Part shown: in pieces, positions 43,006 through 52,938 of the stretch
Layout of the letters: each line of letters begins with the position of its first letter
Numbering within the stretch: the stretch's first letter is position 1
Source: Verrucomicrobiota bacterium
Lineage (GTDB): Bacteria > Verrucomicrobiota > Verrucomicrobiia > Limisphaerales > UBA1319
Assembly (NCBI GenBank): GCA_022709905.1
Contig: JAKLHY010000018.1
Coordinates: 1 to 64,000 of the forward strand
Length of the DNA: 64,000 bases
Reading direction: 5' to 3'
Notes under the pieces: model-generated
Told to the model about the DNA's origin: nothing
Seen by the model: only the letters and a program-made list of their open reading frames with translations
Database searches by the model: none
Translations under genes and position numbers: made by a program

Positions 43006-44376
43006 TCATCGGGCGGCCTTGTGCCGCCCTTTGTTTTTTTCCGCGTCCTTTGGATCGAGCGGCAGGCAGGTTTCGATAAATTTCACCATGCCCCGGACGT
43101 CGTGATAAGCGGCTTTCCAGGCGTGAGCTTTGCTCGAGCTGAGGGTTTTTCCGCTGGCATCCAGGCTTTCAAGCCAGATGCCGTCAGCGGGCAGGATTTG
43201 GAATTGGACGAGCCATGCGAGTAATTTGTCCAGGGCCATGGCATAGGCGCCGTTGTATTCGTGGGCAAGGCCGTCTGCCAGGGCTGCGAGCATTTCGGAT
43301 TGGACCCACCAGATTTTCTGGGTGTCGGTGGCGGGTTGGTCGTCAAACCCCCGGTTATACAGACCCCCCTGGACATGGTCGTAACCGTATTGCAGGGCGT
43401 GATTCATGATGGCGTGGAAATGGTACCAGGTGGGCGTGCGGCGGAGGACTTGTTCGGCGCGAATCATCAGCCAGGCGAACTCCACGTTATGTCCGTAGGA
43501 TAAACCCGGATTGGGATCGTTGGGGACGAGCTGCCAGTCTGGCATCCGATGGAAACGAGACAATCCCGGTTTGACCGGATAAAAGTAACGGGAATTCAAT
43601 TTGAGGGCCTCGCGCAAGGCTTGCCGGACGTTGCGGTCGCGCGTGACCTCATAGAGCTCCGACAAGGCCTCCATCCAGTGCAGGTGGGCATTGGCGCTCT
43701 TGCGACCGGCGACTTCCACTTCGGCGCGGCGGTCTTCGGGATTGAGGACAAGTTGGAAATCCCGTTCGGCGTGTTCAAACCATCCATCGTGTTTGGGATC
43801 GTGGAGTTTGGCTTGGATGGTGGCGAAAAGATCACGGGCATGCTGGAGGGCTTGGCGGTCGCCGCTGGCCCGGTAGTATTCGACCAGGGCGTAGATAACG
43901 AAGGACTGGCCGTAGAGGATTTTTCGGGGCTGGATGACACGTCCTTCCCGGTCGGTTTTCCAGTAGTAACCGCCGTATTGCGAATCGAGGAAAAAACGGG
44001 TCAGAAACTCGTAGCCCTGGCGGGCGGACTCGAGGTAATTCCGTTGTCCGGCGCTGAATCCCTTGAGATGAGCGTGGGAGAAGGCCCAGATCATTCGGCT
44101 CTGGCTGACGAGTTGTTTTTCGGTGGCTGGCTCCACTTTGCGGGCGGCATTATCGGATAGGAGGTAGCCCCCATAGACACGGTCGACCGACGAGTCCTGC
44201 CAATAAGGGAGAACTTTCTCGATCAACATTTGGCGGAACATGACGGCATAATCGAACCGGGTGGTTGTGGTCGGGACGTCGGCCCCCCTGGCCGGTAAGG
44301 CGATGATTAGGGTTAAAAGGAATGCCAACAACAGCGATGCGCCTTTATTCCGCGGGTTATAGAGGATGGTCTTCAT
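43006..44376 (-). CDS. Secreted AGE-family epimerase/isomerase
   Basis: A protein of 456 aa with a signal peptide (to about residue 31). The (alpha/alpha)6-barrel family is indicated by QSRMIWAFSHAH, GYYWKTDREG, KILYGQSFVIYALVEYY, HLHWMEALSELYEVT, LSYGHNVEFAWLM and KIWWVQSEMLAALA. The conserved catalytic His candidates sit in HLHWMEA and SYGHNVEF. Relatives are N-acylglucosamine 2-epimerases and cellobiose/mannose 2-epimerases; a secreted form suggests action on periplasmic oligosaccharides, substrate unknown. The last codons overlap a convergent terminator hairpin. No neighbouring gene reveals the pathway. Confidence 0.85.
   Translation of the reverse strand: MKTILYNPRNKGASLLLAFLLTLIIALPARGADVPTTTTRFDYAVMFRQMLIEKVLPYWQDSSVDRVYGGYLLSDNAARKVEPATEKQLVSQSRMIWAFSHAHLKGFSAGQRNYLESARQGYEFLTRFFLDSQYGGYYWKTDREGRVIQPRKILYGQSFVIYALVEYYRASGDRQALQHARDLFATIQAKLHDPKHDGWFEHAERDFQLVLNPEDRRAEVEVAGRKSANAHLHWMEALSELYEVTRDRNVRQALREALKLNSRYFYPVKPGLSRFHRMPDWQLVPNDPNPGLSYGHNVEFAWLMIRAEQVLRRTPTWYHFHAIMNHALQYGYDHVQGGLYNRGFDDQPATDTQKIWWVQSEMLAALADGLAHEYNGAYAMALDKLLAWLVQFQILPADGIWLESLDASGKTLSSSKAHAWKAAYHDVRGMVKFIETCLPLDPKDAEKNKGRHKAAR
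43011..43040. terminator. Bidirectional terminator at ilvC and AGE-epimerase 3' ends
   Basis: GGGCGGC (43011-43017), loop CTTGT, GCCGCCC (43023-43029), then TTTGTTTTTTT. It terminates the rightward ilvC transcript and overlaps the end of the leftward epimerase gene, encoding part of its GRHKAAR tail. Confidence 0.75.
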
Positions 44377-44555
44377 ACATCAATCAGAGAACCGGACGCG
44401 GTTTTGGCCGCAATTCCGACGGGTTCAGAACCGAAAAACAGTAAGGTCGGGCGCCCCCCAAAATCAAGCCGGCAATGATTGGATCATTTTTCCGTTTGAC
44501 CCTGGGTGGCCTGGATGGGTAGGCTTCGGCTCCAATTTGACGATTTTGAGGCAAT

Positions 44556-46235
44556 ATGTTTGGCACCATTCGTAAACATCAACAGTGGCTGTGGATAGTC
44601 ATTATTGTGATCATCATCATCAGCTTTGTGGTCTTTTTCTCCCCGAACGTGGGTATGGACCGCATGGGCAACGTGAAGGGGAGCTTTGGCTCGATCGATG
44701 GGCAGCCGATCTCCCGCGAGGAATTTTCAAGCGCCTACAAGGAAGCCCAGCTGAGGTTTTTGTTCAGCTACGGCAGTTTTCCAAGACAGGATGAGGCGGC
44801 GCGAATGGGCTTTGACGCGGAGCGCGAGGCCCGGAACCGTGTGTTTCTGAACCGCTTGATCCAAGAGAACAAGATCGAGGTGCCTGATGAAGCTGTCGCG
44901 CAATGGTTGGCCAACGCCCTGAAGGATCGCCGTCAGCGGACGTTCCGGGTGGATTCCTACGATGCCTTGCTCAAGCGCCAACTGCAACCGCAAGGTTACA
45001 GCGAGAGGGATTTGGAGCAGTTCGTCCGTCACGAGATCGGCATTCAGCAGCTGGTGGCCGTTTATGGACTGAACGGGCGCCTGGTTCCTCCCCAGGAGGC
45101 CGAGAGACAGTATCGCCGGGAAAATGAACAGCTGCTGGTCTCCGTCGTGGCCTTCTCCTCATCCAACTACTTGAACCGGGTGATTGTCAACCAGACCAAC
45201 CTGACCCAGTTTTACTCCAACCGGTTGTCGGCCTATCGATTGCCCGAGCGCGTGGAAGTGGATTACGTGAAGTTCGACCTGACGAACTACCAGGCGGCCG
45301 GCGAGCAACAGATGGCCAAGGAAACCAATTTGACTCAGCGGATCGATGCCATTTATCAGCAGCAGGGGCCGAGTTTCTTCACCGATACCAACGGAACCGT
45401 CCTCGCCGAATCCGAGGCCAAGGCCAAAATCCGGGAGCAAGCGCTCAAGGAATATGTTTTTCGCGCCGCCCAACTAGCCGCCGCAGAATTCGCGGTGGCG
45501 ATCGGCGAGATGGAGGGAACTCCCAGCGCAACCAATCTTGCCGCCATGGCGGCCCAGAAACAGTTGGTTGTGAAGAAATCCCGGCCTTTTGGACAATTCG
45601 AGACTCCCGAGGGACTGCGGGTTCCGCCTACTTTCGGCCGAACGGCCTTTGCCTTGACAGCTGAAGAGCCGGTATCGGCGCCCATTCCCGCGGAAGACGG
45701 CTTCTATGTCATCGCTTTAACCAAGCGCATCTCGAGCGAGGTCCCGACTTTCGAGAGTGTCCGATCGAAGGTCGAACACGATTTTCGCGCGCAGCAAGCT
45801 TCGATGTTTGCGCGCGAGGCTGGCAACGCCTTTCATATTCAGCTGACGAATGGATTGGCTCAAAACAAGGATTTCGCGTCGATCTGCCAGGCGGCATCCT
45901 ATAAGGCTGTGGATCTACCCGCCTTTTCCTTGAGCACATCGTCGCTCCCGGAATCGCAGGGATTGGCGGATTTTTCACTCTTGAAGAGCCTGGCAGCGGA
46001 TCTCAAGCCTGGCACGCCCAGCATGTTCACCTCCTCACGCGATGGCGGTTTCATTGTCTATCTGAAATCACGCACTCCGGTGGACGAGAACAAACTGAAA
46101 GCCGAATTGCCGGAATACCTCTCTGAACTGAGGGAATCCCGGATCTACGAAGCCTTTAATGAATGGGTGAGCCGCCAACTGACCGTGGCTCGGGTATCCG
46201 GACCCCCTGTTGCGGCGCCGGAGGAAAAAAAGTAG
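44556..46235 (+). CDS. PpiD/SurA-like peptidyl-prolyl isomerase, membrane-anchored
   Basis: A protein of 559 aa; GAGG 5 nt before the ATG. One N-terminal transmembrane helix (residues about 12-30, WLWIVIIVIIIISFVVFFSP) leaves the rest outside. SurA_N-like helices follow (REARNRVFLNRLIQENKIEVPDEAVAQWLANALKD, EQFVRHEIGIQQLV). A PPIC-like end (FGRTAFALTAEEPVSAPIPAEDGFYVIALTKRISSEVPTFESVR) is partly recognisable, so isomerase activity may be degenerate. It likely helps fold outer-membrane proteins. It is followed by a RluA-type gene on the same strand, separated by 154 bp. Confidence 0.8.
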   Translation: MFGTIRKHQQWLWIVIIVIIIISFVVFFSPNVGMDRMGNVKGSFGSIDGQPISREEFSSAYKEAQLRFLFSYGSFPRQDEAARMGFDAEREARNRVFLNRLIQENKIEVPDEAVAQWLANALKDRRQRTFRVDSYDALLKRQLQPQGYSERDLEQFVRHEIGIQQLVAVYGLNGRLVPPQEAERQYRRENEQLLVSVVAFSSSNYLNRVIVNQTNLTQFYSNRLSAYRLPERVEVDYVKFDLTNYQAAGEQQMAKETNLTQRIDAIYQQQGPSFFTDTNGTVLAESEAKAKIREQALKEYVFRAAQLAAAEFAVAIGEMEGTPSATNLAAMAAQKQLVVKKSRPFGQFETPEGLRVPPTFGRTAFALTAEEPVSAPIPAEDGFYVIALTKRISSEVPTFESVRSKVEHDFRAQQASMFAREAGNAFHIQLTNGLAQNKDFASICQAASYKAVDLPAFSLSTSSLPESQGLADFSLLKSLAADLKPGTPSMFTSSRDGGFIVYLKSRTPVDENKLKAELPEYLSELRESRIYEAFNEWVSRQLTVARVSGPPVAAPEEKK

Positions 46236-46389
46236 TTCGATTGGTGGGTGCGGTGCGGCCTCGTGTTGGGGGGCTAGGAATGGCTGTTGTTCGGGGCCGG
46301 CTCAAGAATGTGGGTCAAAACGCATCTCGGTTCCAGGCGCGCTAAGCATGAGGGTTCCGGTTGTTTAAGTGCGTGGCAATTGCACGAAT

Positions 46390-47205
46390 ATGGGCGAATT
46401 CACACCGATTAAAATCTCCTCGCCCGAAACCCGGGAATTCTGGGAGATTCCCGTTCTGTTTGAGGACGAGCACCTGATGGCTTTGGACAAACCCTCGAGG
46501 CTCCTGACGAGCCCCGAGCGGGAAGAACCCCAGCGCCCGAGCCTGATGGCATTGTTGCACCGGGATATTCAAAGGGGCGCTCCCTGGGCTTCTCATCGTC
46601 AACTCACCTATTTGGCCAACGCACACCGGCCGGATTTCGATATGTCCGGCATACTTCTCCTGGCCAAGTCGAAGACCACGCTCATGGCGTTGGCAAATCT
46701 CTTTAGCGCTCACAAAGTGGACCTGAAATGTCTGGCCTTGGTTTGGGGTGTTCCGGGTTGGGAGCAAGCCGAGTGCGATGCCAAACTCGCTCCGCATCCG
46801 CATCGGCCGGGGGTGATGCGAGCCGACATCAGGGCTGGAAAGAAGGCCCTGAGCACATTTCGTGTCCTCGAGCGATTTCGTTATCATGCCCTGGTGGAAT
46901 GTCATCAGACGACCCACCGTCCGCATCAGATCCGAGTGCATCTGAAGACCCTGGGATTTCCGCTGGCAGGCGATTCCGTTTATGGCGGCAAACCGCTCCT
47001 GCTTTCCCGGATGAAGCCCGGCTATCGTTTCAAGGCAGACACGCCTGAGAAACCACTGATGGGACGGGCGGCGGTGCATGCGGCCGGCCTGCGTCTTGTT
47101 CATCCGGCGAGCTCGAAGGATCTGGAGGTGATATCTCCTGTTCCAAAAGACTTTACGGTGGCCCTTCGTTATCTTCGTCAATACTCCTCCTTCGAAAAGT
47201 CTTGA
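46390..47205 (+). CDS. RluA-family pseudouridine synthase
   Basis: A protein of 271 aa. Motif II appears as AHRPDFDMSGILLLAKS, a variant of HRLDxxTSGLLL with the catalytic Asp retained, and the end block is HQIRVHLKTLGFPLAGDSVYGG (usual HQIRVHLxxxGxPxxGDxxYG). There is no N-terminal S4 domain. These enzymes isomerise specific uridines in rRNA or tRNA. The replaced Leu and Thr make its target uncertain. The ATG at 46390 was chosen over an upstream GTG. It is followed by a secreted-protein gene in the same direction. Confidence 0.85.
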   Translation: MGEFTPIKISSPETREFWEIPVLFEDEHLMALDKPSRLLTSPEREEPQRPSLMALLHRDIQRGAPWASHRQLTYLANAHRPDFDMSGILLLAKSKTTLMALANLFSAHKVDLKCLALVWGVPGWEQAECDAKLAPHPHRPGVMRADIRAGKKALSTFRVLERFRYHALVECHQTTHRPHQIRVHLKTLGFPLAGDSVYGGKPLLLSRMKPGYRFKADTPEKPLMGRAAVHAAGLRLVHPASSKDLEVISPVPKDFTVALRYLRQYSSFEKS

Positions 47206-47345
47206 TTTGCACCGGGCAAATCAGGATACTCCGCTCCAGTCCAGAAGAGATTTCCCAACCGTCAATACCCTGTACGCATGGGGTGGCCTGTGCGCAAGGG
47301 CTATTGAAAAAAGGTGAGAAATCGCTTCTGTCAGAGCAACTCCAT

Positions 47346-50300
47346 ATGAACAAATTCAAACAAAGGGGACTGGTCTCCTGCCTTGTCGCGGGAGCTCTCG
47401 CGGTCTTGGCCAACCAAGCCAACGCCGGTTCGGTGACATATAACTTCGATTCGGATCCAACATCGGTGATCGAAATCATCGGGAATAACACAACGCCTTG
47501 GCAGGCAACCGGGGGTAACCCGGCATCCGGGGGATTCCTGGCCTTAACCTATGCTTTCGACAGCATCCAATGCGGATTCATGTTTCCAGACCTTGACAAC
47601 GGGAAAGTAGTGACGTCGTTCAAGTTCACGTGCGATCTGCGGATCGGCAATAGCGAAGGCGACCGTGGGGCGGACGGATTCGCCGTCAGCTTTGCCCGGG
47701 GCAACGATCCGTTTGTCGCTAATCCCAGCATGGGGAATCTTGCGGCAACTTTACCTGAAGCGGGTACGGTCACAGGGATCGCAATCGGCTTCGACACATG
47801 GTCGGGCAATACTTTGCCTGACGGCGGTGATATTGAAGGGATCATTGTTCGGGTGGACAATAAAACCGTTCTGAAACAGGCCATGCCGACCCGGCATGGT
47901 GCTTGCGACGACGCCACCAGCTTGCAGACCGGGCCTCGCGATCCCGATTTCTGGGCCGAGCTGGGTGATATTTACTCTTTGGATGCAGTGGATACGCTTT
48001 GCTGGGCGCCGCTTTCCGTAGAACTGGATGCGGATGCCAAGCTCACCGTCATATGGAAGGGCAAGACCTTGCTCGACAAGTATCAAACCTCGTATTTCCC
48101 GACTCCGGGCCGATTGATTTTTACAGGCCGAACCGGCGGTGAAAACGAAGCCACACACGTGGACAACATCGTTCTGACTACTACAGCGATCGAGTTGGAC
48201 AATGTGGCGCCCACGATGCCCACGAACTTCAAGGCTCCCGAAGTCGGCGCTGGCCGGGTGCTCCTGACTTGGGATGCCGCGACCGACAATTCTGGCAAAG
48301 TAGCCTATGAGGTCGAACGCGACGGCACGGTGATCAGCGGCATTTTTTCCGATACAAAATACGAAGACTTCACCGTCAAGACGAAAACCACATACTCGTA
48401 CAAGGTCCGCGCGGTGGACACCTCCTCCAACAAGTCCGCCTTCACGGCGGCTGTTTCGGCGACCACGGTCGATTTTGTGGATGTCATGGGTTTCCTAACC
48501 GCTCAGGTGTATGACGGGAATACGGCAACCGACGTTTACAGTCTGACCAGCGATCCGAAGTATCCGGACAGCCCGGATCGGACGGTTTTTGTGACCGGTT
48601 TGGACACGCCCAACGGGTTTGCGGATAATTACGGACTGAGGTTGGCTGGCGTCATTATGGCGCCTGAGACGGCCCAGTATGACTTCTTTATCCGAAGCGA
48701 TGATGCGTCCCAGTTCTTCCTGAACAAGAACGGTGAAGCCATTCCGGACGCATTGGCCGATCTGCCAATTGCGGAAGAAACGGGTTGCTGTGAGGCATTC
48801 AAAGAGCCGGATCCCAGCATGGGCCAGCCCTATGAAACGACCTCCGAGCCCATCAGCCTGGTAGCGGGCAAGAAATATGGTTTCCTGCTGCTCCTCAAGG
48901 AAGGCGGCGGCGGGGATTTTGCCCAGGTGGCCTGGCGCAAGGTGGGCGACACGACATCCGCATCGACGTTAACCCCGATTAGTGGTGTCTTTGTTTATGG
49001 CAAGGCGGATCCGGTGGGCAGCCGGGTGACCATCACCCAGCCGCCCCAGGACACCGCGGTTGCCGTTGGCAAGACGGCCACCTTCAGTGTCGCTGTTGAT
49101 TCTTATTCGCCCTACACCACAACGGTGCTCTATCAATGGTATCGCAATGGCTCGCTCATCCCGGGCGCGCAGACCGCGACCTACACCATTCCGGTAACGA
49201 CCCAGGCCGATAATGGGGCCAAGTTCAAGGTCATGACGGTGGTCCCGGGCACGAACACGACCAGTGTCGAGGCGACGCTGACCATTACTTCGGACAGCGC
49301 ACCGCCGGTGGTGGTTGGTGCGGGCGCAATCGCCAGCGAGACGGGCAGCACGTTCGATGTGGGGGTGACCTTCGACGAACCGGTGGATGAAACCTCGGCG
49401 AAGACACAGGCCAACTACACCTTGTCCGCGGGCACGATCTCGGGGATCAAGTTTTATAAAGGATCGCCGGGCGTGGTGCTGACCGTTAGCGGACTGACCG
49501 TGGGCAACACCTATACGGTGACGGTGAAGAATGTGGCCGATCTCTATGGCAACGCGATCACCTCGGCGGACAAGTCGTTCAAAGTGTCAGCGATGAAATG
49601 GGGGGTGGTCGGCGGCAAAGAGCTGAGTTTTGGCAACGGAGTCCTCCCGGTTGCCGAAAACGGATTCGACATCTACAGCGACGGTATTGGCGAGTGGGCT
49701 GCCTATGACGAAGCCACGTTTGTTTACGAGGAAGTCACGGGCAACTTCGACAAGGTGCTGCGCGTGGAATTCCAGGATTCGTCGAGCCAATGGGCACGCG
49801 CGGGTCTTGTGGTTCGTGATGTGACGAACTTTGGCGTCGATCGCGCTTCCCAGGAGGGTGGGCTCGCCGGTCGTTATCAAAAGGTCCATGTCAATCCCGT
49901 CAAGACCGCCATGGGCACGGCTGGAAATAACGCGTGGGAAGGCAACCGGCGTCTTGCGACGGGTGATCAGACCACGACCGCCGGCGGCGGGGGTATTCCA
50001 CAGTATCCGAATGCCTGGTGCCGATTGCAGCGCACGAACGACCTGTTCATCATTTATCGCAGCGATGATGGTCAGACATGGACTCAATTGGGGACCACGA
50101 CGTTCACGGAGCCCATGCCGGCCAAGCTGTATGTGGGGCCTGAATTCTCGCCTGAGAACGGCAACATCGGCGAGGAGACAGGTTTGCGGGGCATGTGGGT
50201 GGCCAAGATGCGCGACTACGGCAATTACCCGGCCGTCTCGCCTGTCACCCCCGAGGTGGCGATCAGCCTGAGCGGAACGACTGTGACGATTACCTACAAG

Positions 50301-50417
50301 GGGACCTTGCAGTCGGCAGACAGTGTGACCGGACCCTACACCGATGTGGCTGGAGCGGTCAGTCCGTATTCGGTGAGCAATCCGTCGGGCGTGAAGTTCT
50401 ATCGCGCCAAAAAGTAG
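47346..50417 (+). CDS. Large secreted multidomain protein (lectin-like, FN3, PA14-like, Ig, Big-type)
   Basis: A protein of 1023 aa; MNKFKQRGLVSCLVAGALAVLANQANA is a signal peptide. Order: a legume-lectin/concanavalin-like N-terminal domain (to about 320), FN3 (about 345-430, MPTNFKAPEVGAGRVLLTWD), a PA14-like region (about 440-600, DFFIRSDDASQFFLN), an Ig-like domain (about 615-700), a Big/SwmB-type domain (about 705-790, VTFDEPVDETSAKTQANYTL), a second concanavalin-like domain (about 800-960), and the shared beta module at the C terminus (TYKGTLQSADSVTGPYTDV ... FYRAKK). It is probably carbohydrate-binding. A strong terminator follows. Confidence 0.8.
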   Translation: MNKFKQRGLVSCLVAGALAVLANQANAGSVTYNFDSDPTSVIEIIGNNTTPWQATGGNPASGGFLALTYAFDSIQCGFMFPDLDNGKVVTSFKFTCDLRIGNSEGDRGADGFAVSFARGNDPFVANPSMGNLAATLPEAGTVTGIAIGFDTWSGNTLPDGGDIEGIIVRVDNKTVLKQAMPTRHGACDDATSLQTGPRDPDFWAELGDIYSLDAVDTLCWAPLSVELDADAKLTVIWKGKTLLDKYQTSYFPTPGRLIFTGRTGGENEATHVDNIVLTTTAIELDNVAPTMPTNFKAPEVGAGRVLLTWDAATDNSGKVAYEVERDGTVISGIFSDTKYEDFTVKTKTTYSYKVRAVDTSSNKSAFTAAVSATTVDFVDVMGFLTAQVYDGNTATDVYSLTSDPKYPDSPDRTVFVTGLDTPNGFADNYGLRLAGVIMAPETAQYDFFIRSDDASQFFLNKNGEAIPDALADLPIAEETGCCEAFKEPDPSMGQPYETTSEPISLVAGKKYGFLLLLKEGGGGDFAQVAWRKVGDTTSASTLTPISGVFVYGKADPVGSRVTITQPPQDTAVAVGKTATFSVAVDSYSPYTTTVLYQWYRNGSLIPGAQTATYTIPVTTQADNGAKFKVMTVVPGTNTTSVEATLTITSDSAPPVVVGAGAIASETGSTFDVGVTFDEPVDETSAKTQANYTLSAGTISGIKFYKGSPGVVLTVSGLTVGNTYTVTVKNVADLYGNAITSADKSFKVSAMKWGVVGGKELSFGNGVLPVAENGFDIYSDGIGEWAAYDEATFVYEEVTGNFDKVLRVEFQDSSSQWARAGLVVRDVTNFGVDRASQEGGLAGRYQKVHVNPVKTAMGTAGNNAWEGNRRLATGDQTTTAGGGGIPQYPNAWCRLQRTNDLFIIYRSDDGQTWTQLGTTTFTEPMPAKLYVGPEFSPENGNIGEETGLRGMWVAKMRDYGNYPAVSPVTPEVAISLSGTTVTITYKGTLQSADSVTGPYTDVAGAVSPYSVSNPSGVKFYRAKK

Positions 50418-50445
50418 CGGTGTAGATCCGCAATTTTGATTCAAC

Positions 50446-50476
50446 AAAGGCCGGGGTTTTGAGCCCCGGCCTTTTT
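50446..50476 (+). terminator. Strong intrinsic terminator
   Basis: AAAGGCCGGGG (50446-50456) pairs with CCCCGGCCTTT (50464-50474) around a 7-nt loop, followed by more T. It closes the transcript of the large secreted protein. Confidence 0.85.
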
Positions 50477-50615
50477 ATTCGGATTAAGACGTGCCAACGC
50501 CCTGGTGGGAAAGGTAACCTGGGTCAGTTCCAGGACGTTGCGGCATGCTACTATGCCGGGCTGCTTACGCGCGCCTGAGTGACTGGACGCGCGTCTGGAT
50601 AAGAAAGAGTGACCA

Positions 50616-52934
50616 TTGAGAAACGATCGAAATCCTGGCCCTGAGAAGTCGGGGAGCATGGCGTTTGGCGCCAGTTCTGGTTCCGGTTTTCCGCAGTCCG
50701 GTTTGCGGAAGTGGACCTTTCGTTTAGCGGCCCTGCTGGTAGTGCCGGTTATGCTGGTGGGGACTGTCGAGATTGTGCTTCGCCTCATGAATTACGGGCA
50801 TGAGACTTCGTTTTTTGTGCCCGGGCAACTCAAGGGGAATCGGGTTTGGGTGGAGAACACCTGGTTTGGGTCGCGTTTTTTTCCGCCGGCGCTGGCCCGA
50901 AGCGCATCCCCAACCGTCATGCGGGCGGAGAAGGCGCCGGGAAGTTACCGGATTTTTCTTTTTGGCGAATCCGCTGCGTTGGGCGACCCGCGGCCGGCTT
51001 TTGGGGTGGGGCGTTACCTGGAAGTGCTATTACGCGAGCGATATCCCGGCATTTCATTTGAGGTGGTGAGCATGGCGATGACCGCCATTAACTCGCATGC
51101 TATTCTCGAGATGGCTCGCGAGTGTGTCTCGCATCAAGGCGATCTATGGATTGTATATATGGGCAACAACGAGATGGCCGGGCCCTTTGGTGTCACAACG
51201 GTTTTTGGCGCCGCTGCGCCATCCTATCGCTGGATTCGAGCCAGTTTGTTACTGCAACAAACCAGAATCGGTCAATGGCTGCGAGAGACCGTCCATCGTT
51301 TGAGTCCCGCCGAGGATATCCCCGAGAACTGGGATGGGCTTCGGATGTTTCTGGATCGCCGGGTCGCGCCGAAAGATCCGCGCAAAGAACAGGTCTATTG
51401 GAATTTTCAGGCCAATCTCGAAGCCCTGGTGCGAGCGGGATCCAGAGCGCGTGTGCCGATCCTGTTAAGCACGGTGGCGGGCAACTTGAAGGATTGCGCC
51501 CCGTTTGGATCCTGGCTGCGATCGGAGATGACTCAGAACGACAGAATCCTTTGGAATCAGTGGTTCGAGGCAGGAATTACGAATGCCGCCCGGGAACGAT
51601 GGTCTGAGGCGGCTCAAGCCTGGCAATCGGCCCTGCAGTTCACCCCCGACCATGCCGAACTGCATTTCCGGTTAGGCCAGTGTCTGATCGAGTCCTCGAA
51701 TCTCCCGGCTGCGCGCGCCAGTTTCGTCAAGGCCCGGGACTTTGACAGCCTGCCGTTTCGCACCGATTCCCGATTGAACGCCCTGATCGTCAACACCGCC
51801 GAGAAATCCAAAGACCGGGGAGTGATCTTGTTTGACGTGGAGGAAAGGCTCGGTCGTCTCAGCCCCGGTCAAATCACGGGAACGGAGTTCTTCCATGAAC
51901 ACGTCCACTTGAATTTTGACGGGAACTATCAGCTGGCCTTGGGATGGGCGGAAAAAATCGAGGAACTTTTGCCTCTCGGATCCCGATCGAAACGGAAGGA
52001 GACGTGGGCGACGCCGGAGATTTGCGCGCAACGTCTGGGACTCACCGACTGGAACCGTCATTCTGTTCTCGAGGAAATGGCGCGCCGCCTGTCCGAGGCG
52101 CCATTCACCAACCAGTTGAATCACGAGAAACGCTGGGCCAGGCTTTCCCAAATCCTGGTTCAAACCCGAAGTCGCCTGCAGCTGAGCTTCAGGAAAGACG
52201 CGCGCGCAACATACGAGGCGGCGATTCAGTTGTGCCCGGACGACCACTGGTTGCACCATAATTATGCCGAATTCCTCGTCTCGATCGGTGATCTTGCTGA
52301 GGCAACAGCTCCGATGGAACGGGTTCGTGATTTGACGCCGCAACATTACACCGGTTTCCTGCAATTGGGCCGATTATACGCCCGCCAGAACAGATCTGAA
52401 GAGGCCCGCCAGTCTCTGGAACACGCCCTGCTCCTGCGTCCGGACCTGGTGGAGGCCCGCATCGAGTTGGGACAGGTTTATGCGAGGCAGAAGAAGCATG
52501 AGGAGGCTTTGGAACAGTACGACACAGCCCAGAGCAAACGTCCTCGGGATGCCGGACTCTGTCTGCTTCGGGCCGCTACTCTGTCGCATCAGGACAAGAT
52601 CGAGGAATCCATAGCCGCGCTGAATCAAGCGATCAACATCCGGCCTTCGTTTGTTGAAGCTTACTATCTGCTCGGCACGCAGTGGGTTGCGCTCAAGAAG
52701 ATCCCCGAGGCTCGGTTGGCTTTTGAGCAGGTGGTGCGTTTGCGGCCTGATCATGCGATGGGACATTTGAACCTGGGAATGGTCCTGGCGAAAGAGGGGC
52801 GTTTCGATCAGGCCCTGTTGCATTTGCAGGAAGCCGTGCGTCTCGATCCGGCGAACCGGGAAGCCCGTCAGTTCCTCGAGACCCTGAGGCAGATCCAGTC
52901 TCCCTCCAAAGCTTCGGGTCACGCCATGGAATAA
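50616..52934 (+). CDS. SGNH-hydrolase-like protein with TPR repeats (copy 1)
   Basis: A protein of 772 aa from TTG 50616; ATG 50658 would give 758 aa. A transmembrane helix (about 31-52) is followed by an SGNH/GDSL-like domain: block I IFLFGESAALG (Ser119), block III YMGNNEM, block V EHVHLNFDGNY, where the usual DxxH is ExxH. TPR repeats are scattered at about 325-385 and 530-765. SGNH enzymes remove or transfer acyl groups from carbohydrates. It is followed 4 bp later by an FG-GAP/ASPIC protein gene. A mirror-image copy of the pair lies at 56856-62897. The function of the pair is unknown. Confidence 0.78.
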   Translation: MRNDRNPGPEKSGSMAFGASSGSGFPQSGLRKWTFRLAALLVVPVMLVGTVEIVLRLMNYGHETSFFVPGQLKGNRVWVENTWFGSRFFPPALARSASPTVMRAEKAPGSYRIFLFGESAALGDPRPAFGVGRYLEVLLRERYPGISFEVVSMAMTAINSHAILEMARECVSHQGDLWIVYMGNNEMAGPFGVTTVFGAAAPSYRWIRASLLLQQTRIGQWLRETVHRLSPAEDIPENWDGLRMFLDRRVAPKDPRKEQVYWNFQANLEALVRAGSRARVPILLSTVAGNLKDCAPFGSWLRSEMTQNDRILWNQWFEAGITNAARERWSEAAQAWQSALQFTPDHAELHFRLGQCLIESSNLPAARASFVKARDFDSLPFRTDSRLNALIVNTAEKSKDRGVILFDVEERLGRLSPGQITGTEFFHEHVHLNFDGNYQLALGWAEKIEELLPLGSRSKRKETWATPEICAQRLGLTDWNRHSVLEEMARRLSEAPFTNQLNHEKRWARLSQILVQTRSRLQLSFRKDARATYEAAIQLCPDDHWLHHNYAEFLVSIGDLAEATAPMERVRDLTPQHYTGFLQLGRLYARQNRSEEARQSLEHALLLRPDLVEARIELGQVYARQKKHEEALEQYDTAQSKRPRDAGLCLLRAATLSHQDKIEESIAALNQAINIRPSFVEAYYLLGTQWVALKKIPEARLAFEQVVRLRPDHAMGHLNLGMVLAKEGRFDQALLHLQEAVRLDPANREARQFLETLRQIQSPSKASGHAME

Positions 52935-52938
52935 ACGG

